Positions 16,500 to 24,332 of a DNA stretch of 64,000 nt are shown here, piece by piece. The first letter of the stretch is position 1; the number at the start of each line of letters is the position of its first letter. A program made the translations under genes and the position numbers. The notes under the pieces were generated by a model. That model did no database searches. It was given only the letters and a program-made list of their open reading frames with translations, and had not been told where the DNA came from. The stretch comes from Streptomyces aureocirculatus (GTDB lineage: Bacteria; Actinomycetota; Actinomycetes; Streptomycetales; Streptomycetaceae): contig NZ_JOAP01000007.1 in NCBI RefSeq assembly GCF_000720475.1, positions 248,001 through 312,000 of the forward strand. Direction: 5' to 3'.

Positions 16500-17825
16500 T
16501 CAAGCCGTACGCAGAAAACGGTCGAGTACGCGGGTGCCGAAGTGCAGCGCTGCCACCGGCACCCGCTCGTCGACGCCGTGGAAGAGCGCCTGGTAGTCGA
16601 AGCCCTCGGGCGTCCGCAGCGGCGAGAAGCCGTAGCCGCGGATGCCGAGCCGCGAGAACTGCTTGGCGTCGGTGCCTCCCGACATGCAGTACGGAAGGAC
16701 GTGGCCCTCCGGCGCGAACTCCTGGACGGCCGCCCGCATCCCGGCGAACGTGGGCGTGTCCACCGGCGCCTGAAGGGCCACCTCCCGGTGATGGAACTCC
16801 CAGTCGACGTCCGGTCCGGTGAGCCGGTCAAGGGTGATGCGGAACTCTTCCTCGCCGCCCGGCAGATATCGGCCGTCCACATAGGCGGTGGCCTCCCCCG
16901 GGACCACGTTGACCTTGTAGCCGGACGTCAGCATGGTCGGGTTGGCGCTGTTGCGGACCGTGGGCTCGACGAGCGCGGCGGTGGGGCCGAGCTTCTCCAT
17001 GAAGGCGTCGACGTCGAAGCCGGGCGCCTCCGGGTCCGCCTCCAGACCGTACAGTTCGGCGAGTGCGACCAGGGCCGCACGTACCGTCGGGGTGAGCCGC
17101 ACCGGCCAGCGGTGTTCGCCGATGCGGGCGACGGCGGCGGCGATCCGGCTGACCGCGTTGGCGCGGTTCACCTTCGAGCCGTGTCCCGCCGTGCCGCGGG
17201 CGGTGAGCTTGAGCCAGCCGGTGCCGCGCTCGCCCGCCGCGATCGGGTAGAGCTGGTTGCCGCGACCGTCGTGGAAGGTGAAAGCGCCGGACTCGCTGAT
17301 GCCTTCCGTGCAGCCATCGAACAGCTCGGCGTGCTTGTCGGCGAGGAAGCCGGAGCCGTCTAGCGCGCTGGCCTCCTCGTCGGCGGTGAACGCGATCACG
17401 ATGTCCCGGCGTGGCCGCACTGCGGCCCGCGCCCAGCTCCGGACGACCGCGAGGATCATCGCGTCCATGTTCTTCATGTCGATGGCGCCGCGCCCCCACA
17501 CGACGCCGTCGCGGATCTCCCCGGACAGGGGGTGCACGCTCCAGTCGGCGGGCTCGGCGGGGACGACGTCGAGGTGGCCGTGGACCAGGAGCGCGTCCGC
17601 GCCGGGGTCGGTGCCCTCTATGCGGGCGACGACGTTGGTGCGGCCCGGGGTGCGTTCCAGGAGCTTCGGTGCGAGACCGGCCTCGACGAGCCGTGCCGCG
17701 GCGTACTCGGCGGCGGGGCGTTCGCGACAGGCGCCGTCACCGTGGTTGGTGGTGTCGATGCGGATGAGCTCGGAGGTGAACCGGACGACTTCGTCCAGTG
17801 CTCGCTGGTCGATCTGGTCAGCCAT
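16500..17825 (-). CDS. M20-family metallopeptidase
   Basis: A 441-residue M20/M25/M40 enzyme (ArgE/DapE/CPG2 type). LLVHGHLDVVPAE and GRGAIDMKNMDA contain the first zinc ligands and the bridging Asp, FTADEEAS carries the catalytic base Glu-Glu, and SGGTDAKQFSRLG with the C-terminal LFHGVDE supplies remaining ligands. A dimerisation lid domain occupies the middle. It hydrolyses small peptides or N-acyl amino acids. The ATG overlaps the stop of the upstream D-aminopeptidase gene by 8 bp, so the two should be made together. Confidence 0.9.
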   Translation of the reverse strand: MADQIDQRALDEVVRFTSELIRIDTTNHGDGACRERPAAEYAAARLVEAGLAPKLLERTPGRTNVVARIEGTDPGADALLVHGHLDVVPAEPADWSVHPLSGEIRDGVVWGRGAIDMKNMDAMILAVVRSWARAAVRPRRDIVIAFTADEEASALDGSGFLADKHAELFDGCTEGISESGAFTFHDGRGNQLYPIAAGERGTGWLKLTARGTAGHGSKVNRANAVSRIAAAVARIGEHRWPVRLTPTVRAALVALAELYGLEADPEAPGFDVDAFMEKLGPTAALVEPTVRNSANPTMLTSGYKVNVVPGEATAYVDGRYLPGGEEEFRITLDRLTGPDVDWEFHHREVALQAPVDTPTFAGMRAAVQEFAPEGHVLPYCMSGGTDAKQFSRLGIRGYGFSPLRTPEGFDYQALFHGVDERVPVAALHFGTRVLDRFLRTA

Positions 17826-18651
17826 ACTGCTCCTCGACGGCGGCGCAGGCGATCGTGGTGACCGCCTTGAACGTGCGAATGCCTTCGTACATGGTGTCGC
17901 TCGTGTACGCGACCTTCCGCTCCGCCACGCGCCGCACGCCCGGGACGACCGTCACCGCCATCGACAGGTGCTCCGCGTCGAACTCGACCTCCACCGTGAA
18001 GGGCCCGCCGGCCACCGGTTCGTGCCGCACGGCGAGGGCCGCCGCGTCCCTGGCGGCGGCCCGGATGCCGGCCGCCGTGCGGGCCGGGGTGCGGCAGATC
18101 GCCGCGTACCGCGACACATGGTCCTTGACGGCGACCTTCAGGGCGCCGGGCGCGTAGCCCAGGGCGTCCTCGCAGGCCAGGTCGTCGCCGGTGACGAGGA
18201 CGACGGGCACCCCGTACTCCGCGACGACATGGGAGTTCAGAAGCCCCTCGCTGGCCCGGACACCGTTGAGCCACACACCGGTGATCTGGTTGGCGAGATA
18301 GGTGTGCGCGAGGACGCCCTCCATGCCGGCGCCCGCGTGGTAGCCGACGAAGGCGATGCCGTCGACGTCCGCGTGCTGCGCGCCCTCGACCATGGAGAGC
18401 GACTTGTGCCGCCCGGTGAGCATCTCGGCCCGCTCGTCGAGCTGTTCGAGGAGCAGATTGCGCATGGTCCAGTGCGCCTCGTTGATGAGCACCTCGTCGG
18501 CGCCCCCGTCGAAGAAGCCGAGCACGGCGGCGTTCACGTCGGAGGTGAACATCGACCGGCACCGCTCCCACTGCGGTGTGCCCGGCAGCACGTCGGCCGG
18601 CCAGGTCACACCGGTGGCGCCCTCCATGTCGGCGCTGATCAGGATCTTCAC
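17818..18651 (-). CDS. M55-family D-aminopeptidase (DppA-like)
   Basis: A 277-residue zinc peptidase like Bacillus DppA, a cytoplasmic decameric enzyme that releases N-terminal D-amino acids (notably D-Ala) from peptides. ISADMEGATG has the metal-binding Asp and Glu (residues 8 and 10), INEAHW and GYHAGAGM carry further conserved His residues. The GTG at 18649-18651 starts directly before the metal motif and has GGGAGAG upstream. It is the first gene of a run M55-M20-S9-S66-S15, suggesting breakdown of D-amino-acid-containing peptides such as wall fragments. Confidence 0.9.
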   Translation of the reverse strand: MKILISADMEGATGVTWPADVLPGTPQWERCRSMFTSDVNAAVLGFFDGGADEVLINEAHWTMRNLLLEQLDERAEMLTGRHKSLSMVEGAQHADVDGIAFVGYHAGAGMEGVLAHTYLANQITGVWLNGVRASEGLLNSHVVAEYGVPVVLVTGDDLACEDALGYAPGALKVAVKDHVSRYAAICRTPARTAAGIRAAARDAAALAVRHEPVAGGPFTVEVEFDAEHLSMAVTVVPGVRRVAERKVAYTSDTMYEGIRTFKAVTTIACAAVEEQYG

Positions 18652-18720
18652 GTGTCTCTCCCTACCAGCAGGCAGGTTCACTCTAGCCTCGCGGTTTCAC
18701 GGGTCGTACTCCCGCAGGCC

Positions 18721-20307
18721 TCACCGCCGCAGAGCCGGGGCGCCCAGGGTCCGTGCACTGTCCGCCGGGCGGTCCGCCGGGCGGGCGGAAACGCGGCCCG
18801 GGAACCAGCGGCACACGGCCGCCGCCGTGCCCAGCATCACCCCGGCGGAGACGAACGCCGTGCACGTCATGCCGCTGACGAACGCGTCCTCGACGGCCGC
18901 CGTCAGCCGGGCCCGCTGGACAGGGGGCACCCGTGGCGCGAGAGCCGCTGCTGCCAGCACGTTGTCCTGCCCGGCTTCGCGCAGCCGCGCGGGCAGTCCG
19001 ACCCCCACGAGCGAGTCGCGGAACCTGTCGGTGTAGACGGTGGCCAGCAGCGATCCCTGTACCGCGACGCCCAGCGCGGAACCGACCTGCCGGGTCGCGT
19101 CGTTGACGGCCGAGCCGAGACCGGCGCGTGCGGCGGGCATGGCGTCCATGACGGCCACCGTTCCCGCGAGGGCCACCATCCCCGCGCCCACGCCCGCGGC
19201 GACCTGGAAGACGACGAGGTGTGCGTAGTCCGAGCCGGGCTCGGTGCTGGTGAGGAAGAGGAAGGCGGCCGTGAGCAGTCCGAGGCCGAGCACGATCGTT
19301 GCTTTTTCCCCTTTGGTGCCGGTGAGGAACTGCCCCGCTCCCGCGCCGGCCGCCAGCGCCGCGGGCAGCGGCAGCGTGCGTACCCCCGCCTCCCAGGGCG
19401 TGTGGCCGAGGACGCCCTGCAAGTAGAGGGTGAGCACGAACAGCGTGCCGAACAGGGCGAAGGACGTCAGTGCCAGCGCGACGGCGCCCATGGGGACACG
19501 GGCGTCGCGCAGCAACCTCAGCGGCAGCATCGGGTGGGGGCAGTGGCGCTGCTGGAGTGCGAACAGCGCGAGCAGCAGGCCCGCGAGAGCGAACGCGCCC
19601 AGTACGGGCCGGCTCGTCCAGCCCCTGGCGGGGCCCTCGATGATCGCCCACACCAGGGTGAGCAGCCCAACTGCCGACAGGCAGGCTCCGCGTACGTCGG
19701 TCTTCTCGGTCTGCGGCGCGCGGGACTCGGGTACCAGGAGGAAGGCGAGGGCGATCGTGAGGGCGGCCAGGGGGAGGTTGAGCCAGAAGGCGGCGCGCCA
19801 GGAGAAGTGCTCTACCAGGAGGCCGCCGATGACGGGGCCCGTCAGCCCTCCCGCGCCCGCGACGGCGGTCCACGCGGCGATCGCGCGCCGCCGCAGCCGT
19901 GGCTCGGGGAAGAGGTTGCTGATGAGCGAGAGCGTGGCGGGCATGAGCAGCGCGGCGCCCGCGCCCATGCCGCAGCGGGAGGCGATCACCTGCCAAGGCG
20001 TCTGTGCGAGCCCGCCGAGCACCGATGCGGCCGCGCAGACCGCGAGACCGCAGGTGAACGCCCGTCGCCTGCCCATGCGGTCCGTGGCCGAGCCGGAGGC
20101 CAGCACGGTGCCGCCGAGGACGAGTGCGTAGCCGTCGACGATCCAGTGGATTTCCGTGATGGAGGCGGACAGTTGGCTCTGCAGTCCTGGCACGGCGACG
20201 TTGAGGACGGTGAGGTCCATGCCGAGCAGGAAGAGACCCAGGCACACCACGGCGGTCGCCGCCCAGGGCCCGTGCGGAGCGGTGCCCTGAACCCGTCCGC
20301 GCGTCAC
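18721..20307 (-). CDS. DHA2-type MFS drug exporter (EmrB/QacA family)
   Basis: A 528-residue integral membrane protein with about 14 predicted helices. GMDLTVLNVAVPGLQ in helix 1 is the DHA2 antiporter motif, and SATDRMGRRRAF is motif A in the loop after helix 2. Members expel hydrophobic drugs or secondary metabolites in exchange for protons. GTG at 20305-20307 overlaps the TGA of the thioesterase gene (GTGA). Partnership with a type II thioesterase and a methyltransferase suggests export of a small metabolite or resistance, but no full biosynthetic cluster is present here. Confidence 0.9.
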   Translation of the reverse strand: MTRGRVQGTAPHGPWAATAVVCLGLFLLGMDLTVLNVAVPGLQSQLSASITEIHWIVDGYALVLGGTVLASGSATDRMGRRRAFTCGLAVCAAASVLGGLAQTPWQVIASRCGMGAGAALLMPATLSLISNLFPEPRLRRRAIAAWTAVAGAGGLTGPVIGGLLVEHFSWRAAFWLNLPLAALTIALAFLLVPESRAPQTEKTDVRGACLSAVGLLTLVWAIIEGPARGWTSRPVLGAFALAGLLLALFALQQRHCPHPMLPLRLLRDARVPMGAVALALTSFALFGTLFVLTLYLQGVLGHTPWEAGVRTLPLPAALAAGAGAGQFLTGTKGEKATIVLGLGLLTAAFLFLTSTEPGSDYAHLVVFQVAAGVGAGMVALAGTVAVMDAMPAARAGLGSAVNDATRQVGSALGVAVQGSLLATVYTDRFRDSLVGVGLPARLREAGQDNVLAAAALAPRVPPVQRARLTAAVEDAFVSGMTCTAFVSAGVMLGTAAAVCRWFPGRVSARPADRPADSARTLGAPALRR

Positions 20308-21096
20308 GAAGCCCGCACAGCGGTGCTCGGCAGCGCGGCGCGCAACGCCGTCATGAGCTCCTCGACCACGGGTTCGGGGCGTGCCACGACGTAGTGGTGG
20401 TCGCCGGGGAACAGCCGGGGTGTGCGGGGCTCGGCCAACAGCTCGCCCCACTGCGCCAGTTGCCCGGCGCTCGCCACCGCGTCGGCGTCACCGCCGAAGA
20501 CGGCGACGGGGACCTGGAGGGCGGGTTCGTGGCCGTGCCGGTACTGGAGCATCGCGACGAGGTCGGCCAGCAAGGGGGTGTAGGCGTCGGCGAGCAGCAG
20601 CGGGTCTCGCAACAACTTCTCCGAGATCGGCCCGGTGATCATCGTCAGCGCCTCGGGCCCTGCCGCCATGCCCACCCCGACCAGCTCCCGGAAGGCTGAG
20701 GTCTGCGGTGCCGCGGCTGCCGAGATGCCCAGCAGGGCCGGGAGCGTCTCCTCCCCCCGGCGCAGCACGCGCGCGGTCTCGAAGGCACAGAGCGCACCGA
20801 AGGAGTGCCCGAAGAACGCGTACGGACGCCCGTCGTTCTCGGTGGCCACCAGCGCGGCCAGCGCGGCGAACAGCGCGGCGGGATCGGTGAGCGCGGGTTG
20901 CTGAGCCAGCGGGCCTCGCCCCCGGCAGTTGCACGGCGCACAGCTCCACGTCGTCCGGCAGCAGCGGAACCCAGGGTGTGTAGTAACCGGCACCCCGGCC
21001 GGCGGGCGGGAAGCAGTACAGCCTGACCGGCGCCGCCGGCCTGGGCGCGAGCACCGTCAGCGCCGGTCCTGCCGGGTCGATGAGTGTCGCGGTCAT
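20304..21096 (-). pseudogene. Type II thioesterase, frameshifted
   Basis: Reads as a standalone editing thioesterase of NRPS/PKS clusters (about 264 residues), split by a single-base frameshift. The N-terminal part (from ATG 21094-21096, preceded by GAGGAG) has the family opening VRLYCFPPAGRGAGYY and ends at CAVQLPG. The rest continues in another frame from GRGPLAQQ with the nucleophile motif GHSFGAL, Asp near GGDADAV and His in GDHHYVV. Removing one base from the C5 run at 20919-20923 restores a single open frame with the expected VQLPGRGPLAQQPALTD junction. It is either a pseudogene or a homopolymer sequencing error. The exporter follows by GTGA overlap. Confidence 0.85.
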
Positions 21097-21230
21097 GACT
21101 CTCCTCGAAAGGTCGTTCGTGCAGGGGGCAGGGGTGAGGTCAGGGGGTGGTCGTACGGCCGATCCTGGGCAGGGCCCGCCGCGCGAGCTCTGCTGGACAC
21201 ACGACGGCAGCCAGCTTGCGCACCACGCCT

Positions 21231-21248
21231 GTGCAGGATCGATCCTGC
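21231..21248. promoter_or_regulatory. 18-bp perfect palindrome upstream of the thioesterase-exporter operon
   Basis: TGCAGGATCGATCCTGCA is a perfect dyad about 135 bp upstream of the thioesterase start. Its core GGATCGATC also occurs in the TetR/hydrolase operator at 23175-23221, so the same regulator may bind both. Confidence 0.5.
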
Positions 21249-21316
21249 AAGAGCGGAACGCGGAGAGGCGAAGCACAAGGAGTGAACCCGGTCGGCCAGA
21301 TGGTCTCGGCCGTATG

Positions 21317-21428
21317 CACGTCGTGACGCACGCACGCCGTGACACATGCACGTCGTACCGCACGCACGTCGTACCGCACGCGCCGCGTGACGCACGCACG
21401 CCGTACCGCACGCACGCCGTACTGCTGT
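21317..21428. repeat. 16-bp x7 tandem repeat in the methyltransferase-thioesterase gap
   Basis: Seven consecutive 16-bp units start at 21317, 21333, 21349, 21365, 21381, 21397 and 21413 around the consensus CACGYCGTACCGCACG. The gap 21097-21505 (409 bp) contains this array and the palindrome at 21231; no gene is evident in it. Confidence 0.85.
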
Positions 21429-21491
21429 CAGCGCTGACCAGTCACTGTTCTCCGACACCCCCGGACCAGCCTCGGTGCTGTCACTGGTGGT

Positions 21492-21524
21492 GCCCTATGA
21501 CCGCCCTATGACCGCCCTGTGACC
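21492..21524. repeat. 11-bp x3 tandem repeat spanning the methyltransferase stop
   Basis: GCCCTATGACC occurs at 21492 and 21503, with GCCCTGTGACC at 21514. The stop triplet (21506-21508) lies in the middle copy. Confidence 0.8.
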
Positions 21525-22228
21525 AGCCACCTGGACGGCAGCTCGATGCGGCTGCCGTCCGCCGCGAACTCGGTCGTCAGGAGCGGCAGCTCACCGCTCG
21601 CGAACACCGTCAGGCCCGCCTCGCGGACGAACGCGGGGACGTCCGCGTCGGCCACTTCGCCCGGCGTGAGGCCGTGGGCGAAGACGGGGACCAGCTTGGG
21701 CGGCGGTCCCCCGGCGCCCTGGACCAGGCCGCGCAGGACGGGGCCCGCGGCCTCGGCGAGTTCCACGGCGCAGGCCCGGCCGCGCTCGCCGAGGAGCACC
21801 GCGATGCAGTCCAGGAGCGGCTGCCGGTCGGCGGGCTCGCACTGGTGCAGGACGCCGCGCATGTACACGTTCACGTCGCCCAGTTCGGCGTGCAACTGCT
21901 CGACCTCGCTCCGCTCGGCGGCGTCGAGCTGGCGGAACTCGGCCTGACCCGCCGGGTCCGCCGCCCTGGCGTGGGCGACGGCGGCGGCCGACAGGTCCAC
22001 GCCGAGCACCCGCGGGAAGCGGTCGGCAAGGAAGCGGGTCTGGGTGCCGTTGCCACAGCCGAGGTCCACCAGGGGCAGCCCCGGGGCGGTCATGTACGGC
22101 TTGAACAGGGCCAGGTGGCGGCCCGCGGCGAGGGCGGGCTCGGAGTCCCAGAAGACGGCGCCCGCCTCCGGGGGCGCCTCGCTCCAGAACCCCTCCCACG
22201 CCTCCTGGTACCGACTAGTGACGCCCAT
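21506..22228 (-). CDS. SAM-dependent class I methyltransferase
   Basis: A 240-residue Rossmann methyltransferase. LPLVDLGCGNGTQTRFLAD is motif I (SAM binding), VLGVDLSAAAVAHAR is motif II, and LDAAERSEVEQL occupies the motif III area. The remaining C-terminus is Pro/Val-rich and family-variable. The substrate is unknown; proximity to a thioesterase and an exporter hints at tailoring of a secreted metabolite. ATG at 22226-22228 has GGGGAG upstream; a TTG six bases earlier is less likely. Confidence 0.85.
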   Translation of the reverse strand: MGVTSRYQEAWEGFWSEAPPEAGAVFWDSEPALAAGRHLALFKPYMTAPGLPLVDLGCGNGTQTRFLADRFPRVLGVDLSAAAVAHARAADPAGQAEFRQLDAAERSEVEQLHAELGDVNVYMRGVLHQCEPADRQPLLDCIAVLLGERGRACAVELAEAAGPVLRGLVQGAGGPPPKLVPVFAHGLTPGEVADADVPAFVREAGLTVFASGELPLLTTEFAADGSRIELPSRWLVTGRS

Positions 22229-22420
22229 GCCCAACTCCCCGGAGATGCGACTGGCGTCGCCGAGGCCGGCGACAAGATCGGTCTACCGCTCGCGGGGGCG
22301 CCCGACAAGTCACCCGGCGCACACCTTCACCGCGCTTTCGACCCGCGCTCGCCCGGCGCGCGCGTGGCCCAGGGTCTGTCGCCCCTTGAGCACTCCGTCC
22401 GCGCGAACGCCGACCGTCTC

Positions 22421-22455
22421 GGCATGGCATGGCATGGCATGGCATGGCATGGCAT
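22421..22455. repeat. (GGCAT)7 pentanucleotide repeat
   Basis: Seven exact head-to-tail copies of GGCAT lie in the 290-bp gap between the TetR stop (22519) and the methyltransferase start (22228), about 195 bp upstream of the methyltransferase. Perfect pentanucleotide arrays are prone to slippage. Nothing else is recognisable in the gap. Confidence 0.9.
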
Positions 22456-22518
22456 CGGCAGCAGTACCCGTGGGCATGCCGGGTGGCAGAAGGCGAGTCC
22501 CGGCGCGGTTGGTGTCCG

Positions 22519-23130
22519 TCAGCCTTGGCCGACGTCTTCGGATGCCGCCCGGGCGATGGTGTCCGCCACCGTTGTGCATGCGAGTCGGGCCACGGAGCGC
22601 AGTTCGGCGTCCGAGGTGCCGGCACGGCTCAGTACGGCCAGCGACTGGTTAACGGCGACGACGAACGTGGCGAGTTCGTCGAGCGTGCGGCTGTCGGCCG
22701 AGGAGCCCGCAAGTGCCGCACGTACCCGCTGGCGCTGCAGGTCGAGCAGGCCACGCACCTGCATGCCGTTCTCCTCCTTCAGCGTCGGTGACTGCGCGGC
22801 GGACTGGGCGACGAGGCACCCCACGGGGACCGAGGGGTCGGCGATACGGCGGAGGGCGACGTCGAAGAAGGCCTCGACGGCCCGCGCCGGGTCACCGGGG
22901 TGTGCCGCGAGCGCCTGCTCGTACTGCGTACCGTAGATCGACGCGTAGCGGTCCAGGCACTTGCCGAACAGGGTCTCCTTGTTGCCGAAGGTGCCGTAGA
23001 GGGAGCCGCGGCCGAGGCCGGTGGCCGAACCGAGAGCATCGAGTGAGGCGTCCGCATAGCCGCGCTGCCAGAACACCCTCATGGCCTGGTCCAGGGCCGC
23101 GCTGATGTCGAACTGCTTCCGGCCGGACAC
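22519..23130 (-). CDS. TetR-family transcriptional regulator
   Basis: A 203-residue repressor-type protein. The N-terminal helix-turn-helix spans about residues 10-55 (MRVFWQRGYADASLDALGSATGLGRGSLYGTFGNKETLF). The C-terminal half is helical, with a conserved GCLVAQSAAQ stretch of the TetR_C_16/YxaF-like group. GTG at 23128-23130 is preferred because AAGGAGG lies 8 nt upstream; the GTG at 23139 would overlap that site. It diverges from an alpha/beta hydrolase, and a large dyad between them is the likely operator for autoregulation and hydrolase repression. Confidence 0.9.
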   Translation of the reverse strand: MSGRKQFDISAALDQAMRVFWQRGYADASLDALGSATGLGRGSLYGTFGNKETLFGKCLDRYASIYGTQYEQALAAHPGDPARAVEAFFDVALRRIADPSVPVGCLVAQSAAQSPTLKEENGMQVRGLLDLQRQRVRAALAGSSADSRTLDELATFVVAVNQSLAVLSRAGTSDAELRSVARLACTTVADTIARAASEDVGQG

Positions 23131-23174
23131 AGCGCCCACCTCCTTCTGTACGTCCCCGCTGTGAGCCTACCCGC

Positions 23175-23221
23175 ATCCTGGATCGATCGGTCAATCTATC
23201 TTTGACCGATCGATCCAGGAT
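23175..23221. promoter_or_regulatory. Large inverted-repeat operator between TetR gene and hydrolase gene
   Basis: Two perfect 20-bp arms (23175-23194 and 23202-23221; left arm ATCCTGGATCGATCGGTCAA) flank a 7-bp AT-rich spacer TCTATCT. Each arm contains a TTGACC -35-like hexamer facing outward, so binding would block both divergent promoters. The arms also contain an internal GATCGATC dyad. Confidence 0.85.
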
Positions 23222-23230
23222 GGTTAGCGT
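23202..23230 (+). promoter_or_regulatory. Candidate promoter for the hydrolase gene
   Basis: TTGACC (23202-23207), 17-bp spacer, TAGCGT (23225-23230). The -35 hexamer is inside the right arm of the operator. The -10 match is moderate. Confidence 0.5.
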
Positions 23231-23341
23231 GGGCTCGGAAGCGTGCACACGGGCGCCGCTCCCGTCGCGTCCACCGCGCTCGCGGGTCCCGCCCCGGCCG
23301 GCATGCCGAACCAGTACGCCCGGTATCGATGGAGGAAGACC

Positions 23342-24274
23342 ATGACTGACCCGGGAACCACCGTCCGCGTCCCCGGCAGCCCGGTCCGCGACCTGCCACT
23401 GCGGGACCTGGCCGGATTCACCCACCGCTGGGTCGACGCGTGCGGTGTCCGGCTGCACGCGGTCGAGGGCGGTCGGCCGAACGGCCCGGCCGTCGTGCTG
23501 CTCGCCGGCTTCCCGCAGACCTGGTGGGCATGGCGAGAGGTGATGCCCGGCCTGGCCGACCGGTTCCGCGTCATCGCGATCGACCTGCCGGGCCAGGGCC
23601 ACTCCGAACGCCCGGACGGCGGCTACGACACGCACACGGTCGCCGCGTACGTCCACGCCGCGGTGCAAGCGCTCGGGGTGTCGACATACTGGCTGGCCGC
23701 CCACGACATCGGTGCCTGGGTCGCCTTCTCCCTCGCCCTGAAGTACGAGAGCCGGTTGCACGGCCTCGTACTGCTCGACGCCGGCATCCCGGGCATCACC
23801 CTCCCCGACGCCGTCCCGACGGACCCCGAAGTGGCGTGGAAGACTTGGCACTTCGCCTTCCATCTCGTGCCCGACCTGCCCGAAACACTGCTCGCAGGCC
23901 GTGAACGCGAGTACGTCGGCTGGTTCCTGAAGGCCAAGGCCCTTGCTCCCGACACCTTTGACGACGCCGAGATCGAGCAGTACGCCGCGGCCGTTGCCGT
24001 TGACGGCGGACTCCGCGCTTCCCTGGCCTACTACCGGGACGCCCCCGAATCGGCGCGGAAGAACCACGAGGCCCTTGAACAGCGCCACCTGACGGTACCC
24101 GTTCTCGGGATCTCCAGCAGCCACGGTTCCATCCGTGACATGGCGGCTTCCATCAGGCCGTGGGCCGACGACATCACCGGGGTCGTCGTGCCGGACGCGG
24201 GCCACTTCATCCCGGACGAACAACCCGCCGCCGTCGCCGCCGCCGTAGCCGCTTTCATCGCCGCAAGCGACTGA
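23342..24274 (+). CDS. Alpha/beta hydrolase (epoxide hydrolase/haloalkane dehalogenase-like)
   Basis: A 310-residue alpha/beta hydrolase. LLAGFPQTWWAW is the HGxP-type oxyanion segment, AAHDIGAW has an aspartate nucleophile in the position used by epoxide hydrolases and dehalogenases, and DAGHFIPDE carries the catalytic His. IDLPGQGHSERP is the conserved core loop. It probably opens an epoxide or removes a halide from an unknown compound sensed by the divergent TetR protein. ATG at 23342 is chosen for its GGAGGAAGACC leader rather than an in-frame ATG at 23243. Confidence 0.88.
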   Translation: MTDPGTTVRVPGSPVRDLPLRDLAGFTHRWVDACGVRLHAVEGGRPNGPAVVLLAGFPQTWWAWREVMPGLADRFRVIAIDLPGQGHSERPDGGYDTHTVAAYVHAAVQALGVSTYWLAAHDIGAWVAFSLALKYESRLHGLVLLDAGIPGITLPDAVPTDPEVAWKTWHFAFHLVPDLPETLLAGREREYVGWFLKAKALAPDTFDDAEIEQYAAAVAVDGGLRASLAYYRDAPESARKNHEALEQRHLTVPVLGISSSHGSIRDMAASIRPWADDITGVVVPDAGHFIPDEQPAAVAAAVAAFIAASD

Positions 24275-24312
24275 CCCCGGCCATGCCTGCGCGGTCTGCG
24301 TACTCGTCCGTC

Positions 24313-24330
24313 CGATCCCCGACGGGATCG
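24313..24330. terminator. Small hairpin between convergent hydrolase and phosphatase genes
   Basis: A 7-bp perfect stem CGATCCC/GGGATCG with a 4-nt loop lies in the 58-bp gap between stops at 24274 and 24333. Confidence 0.55.
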
Positions 24331-24332
24331 CC

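Noticed and set aside
17257..20394. 1045-codon plus-strand open frame
   Set aside because: Antisense to the M20, M55 and MFS genes, all of which have clear motifs; the frame is an artefact of GC bias.
21317..21428. Possible CRISPR array
   Set aside because: The 16-bp units are contiguous with no unique spacers and there are no cas genes in the window.
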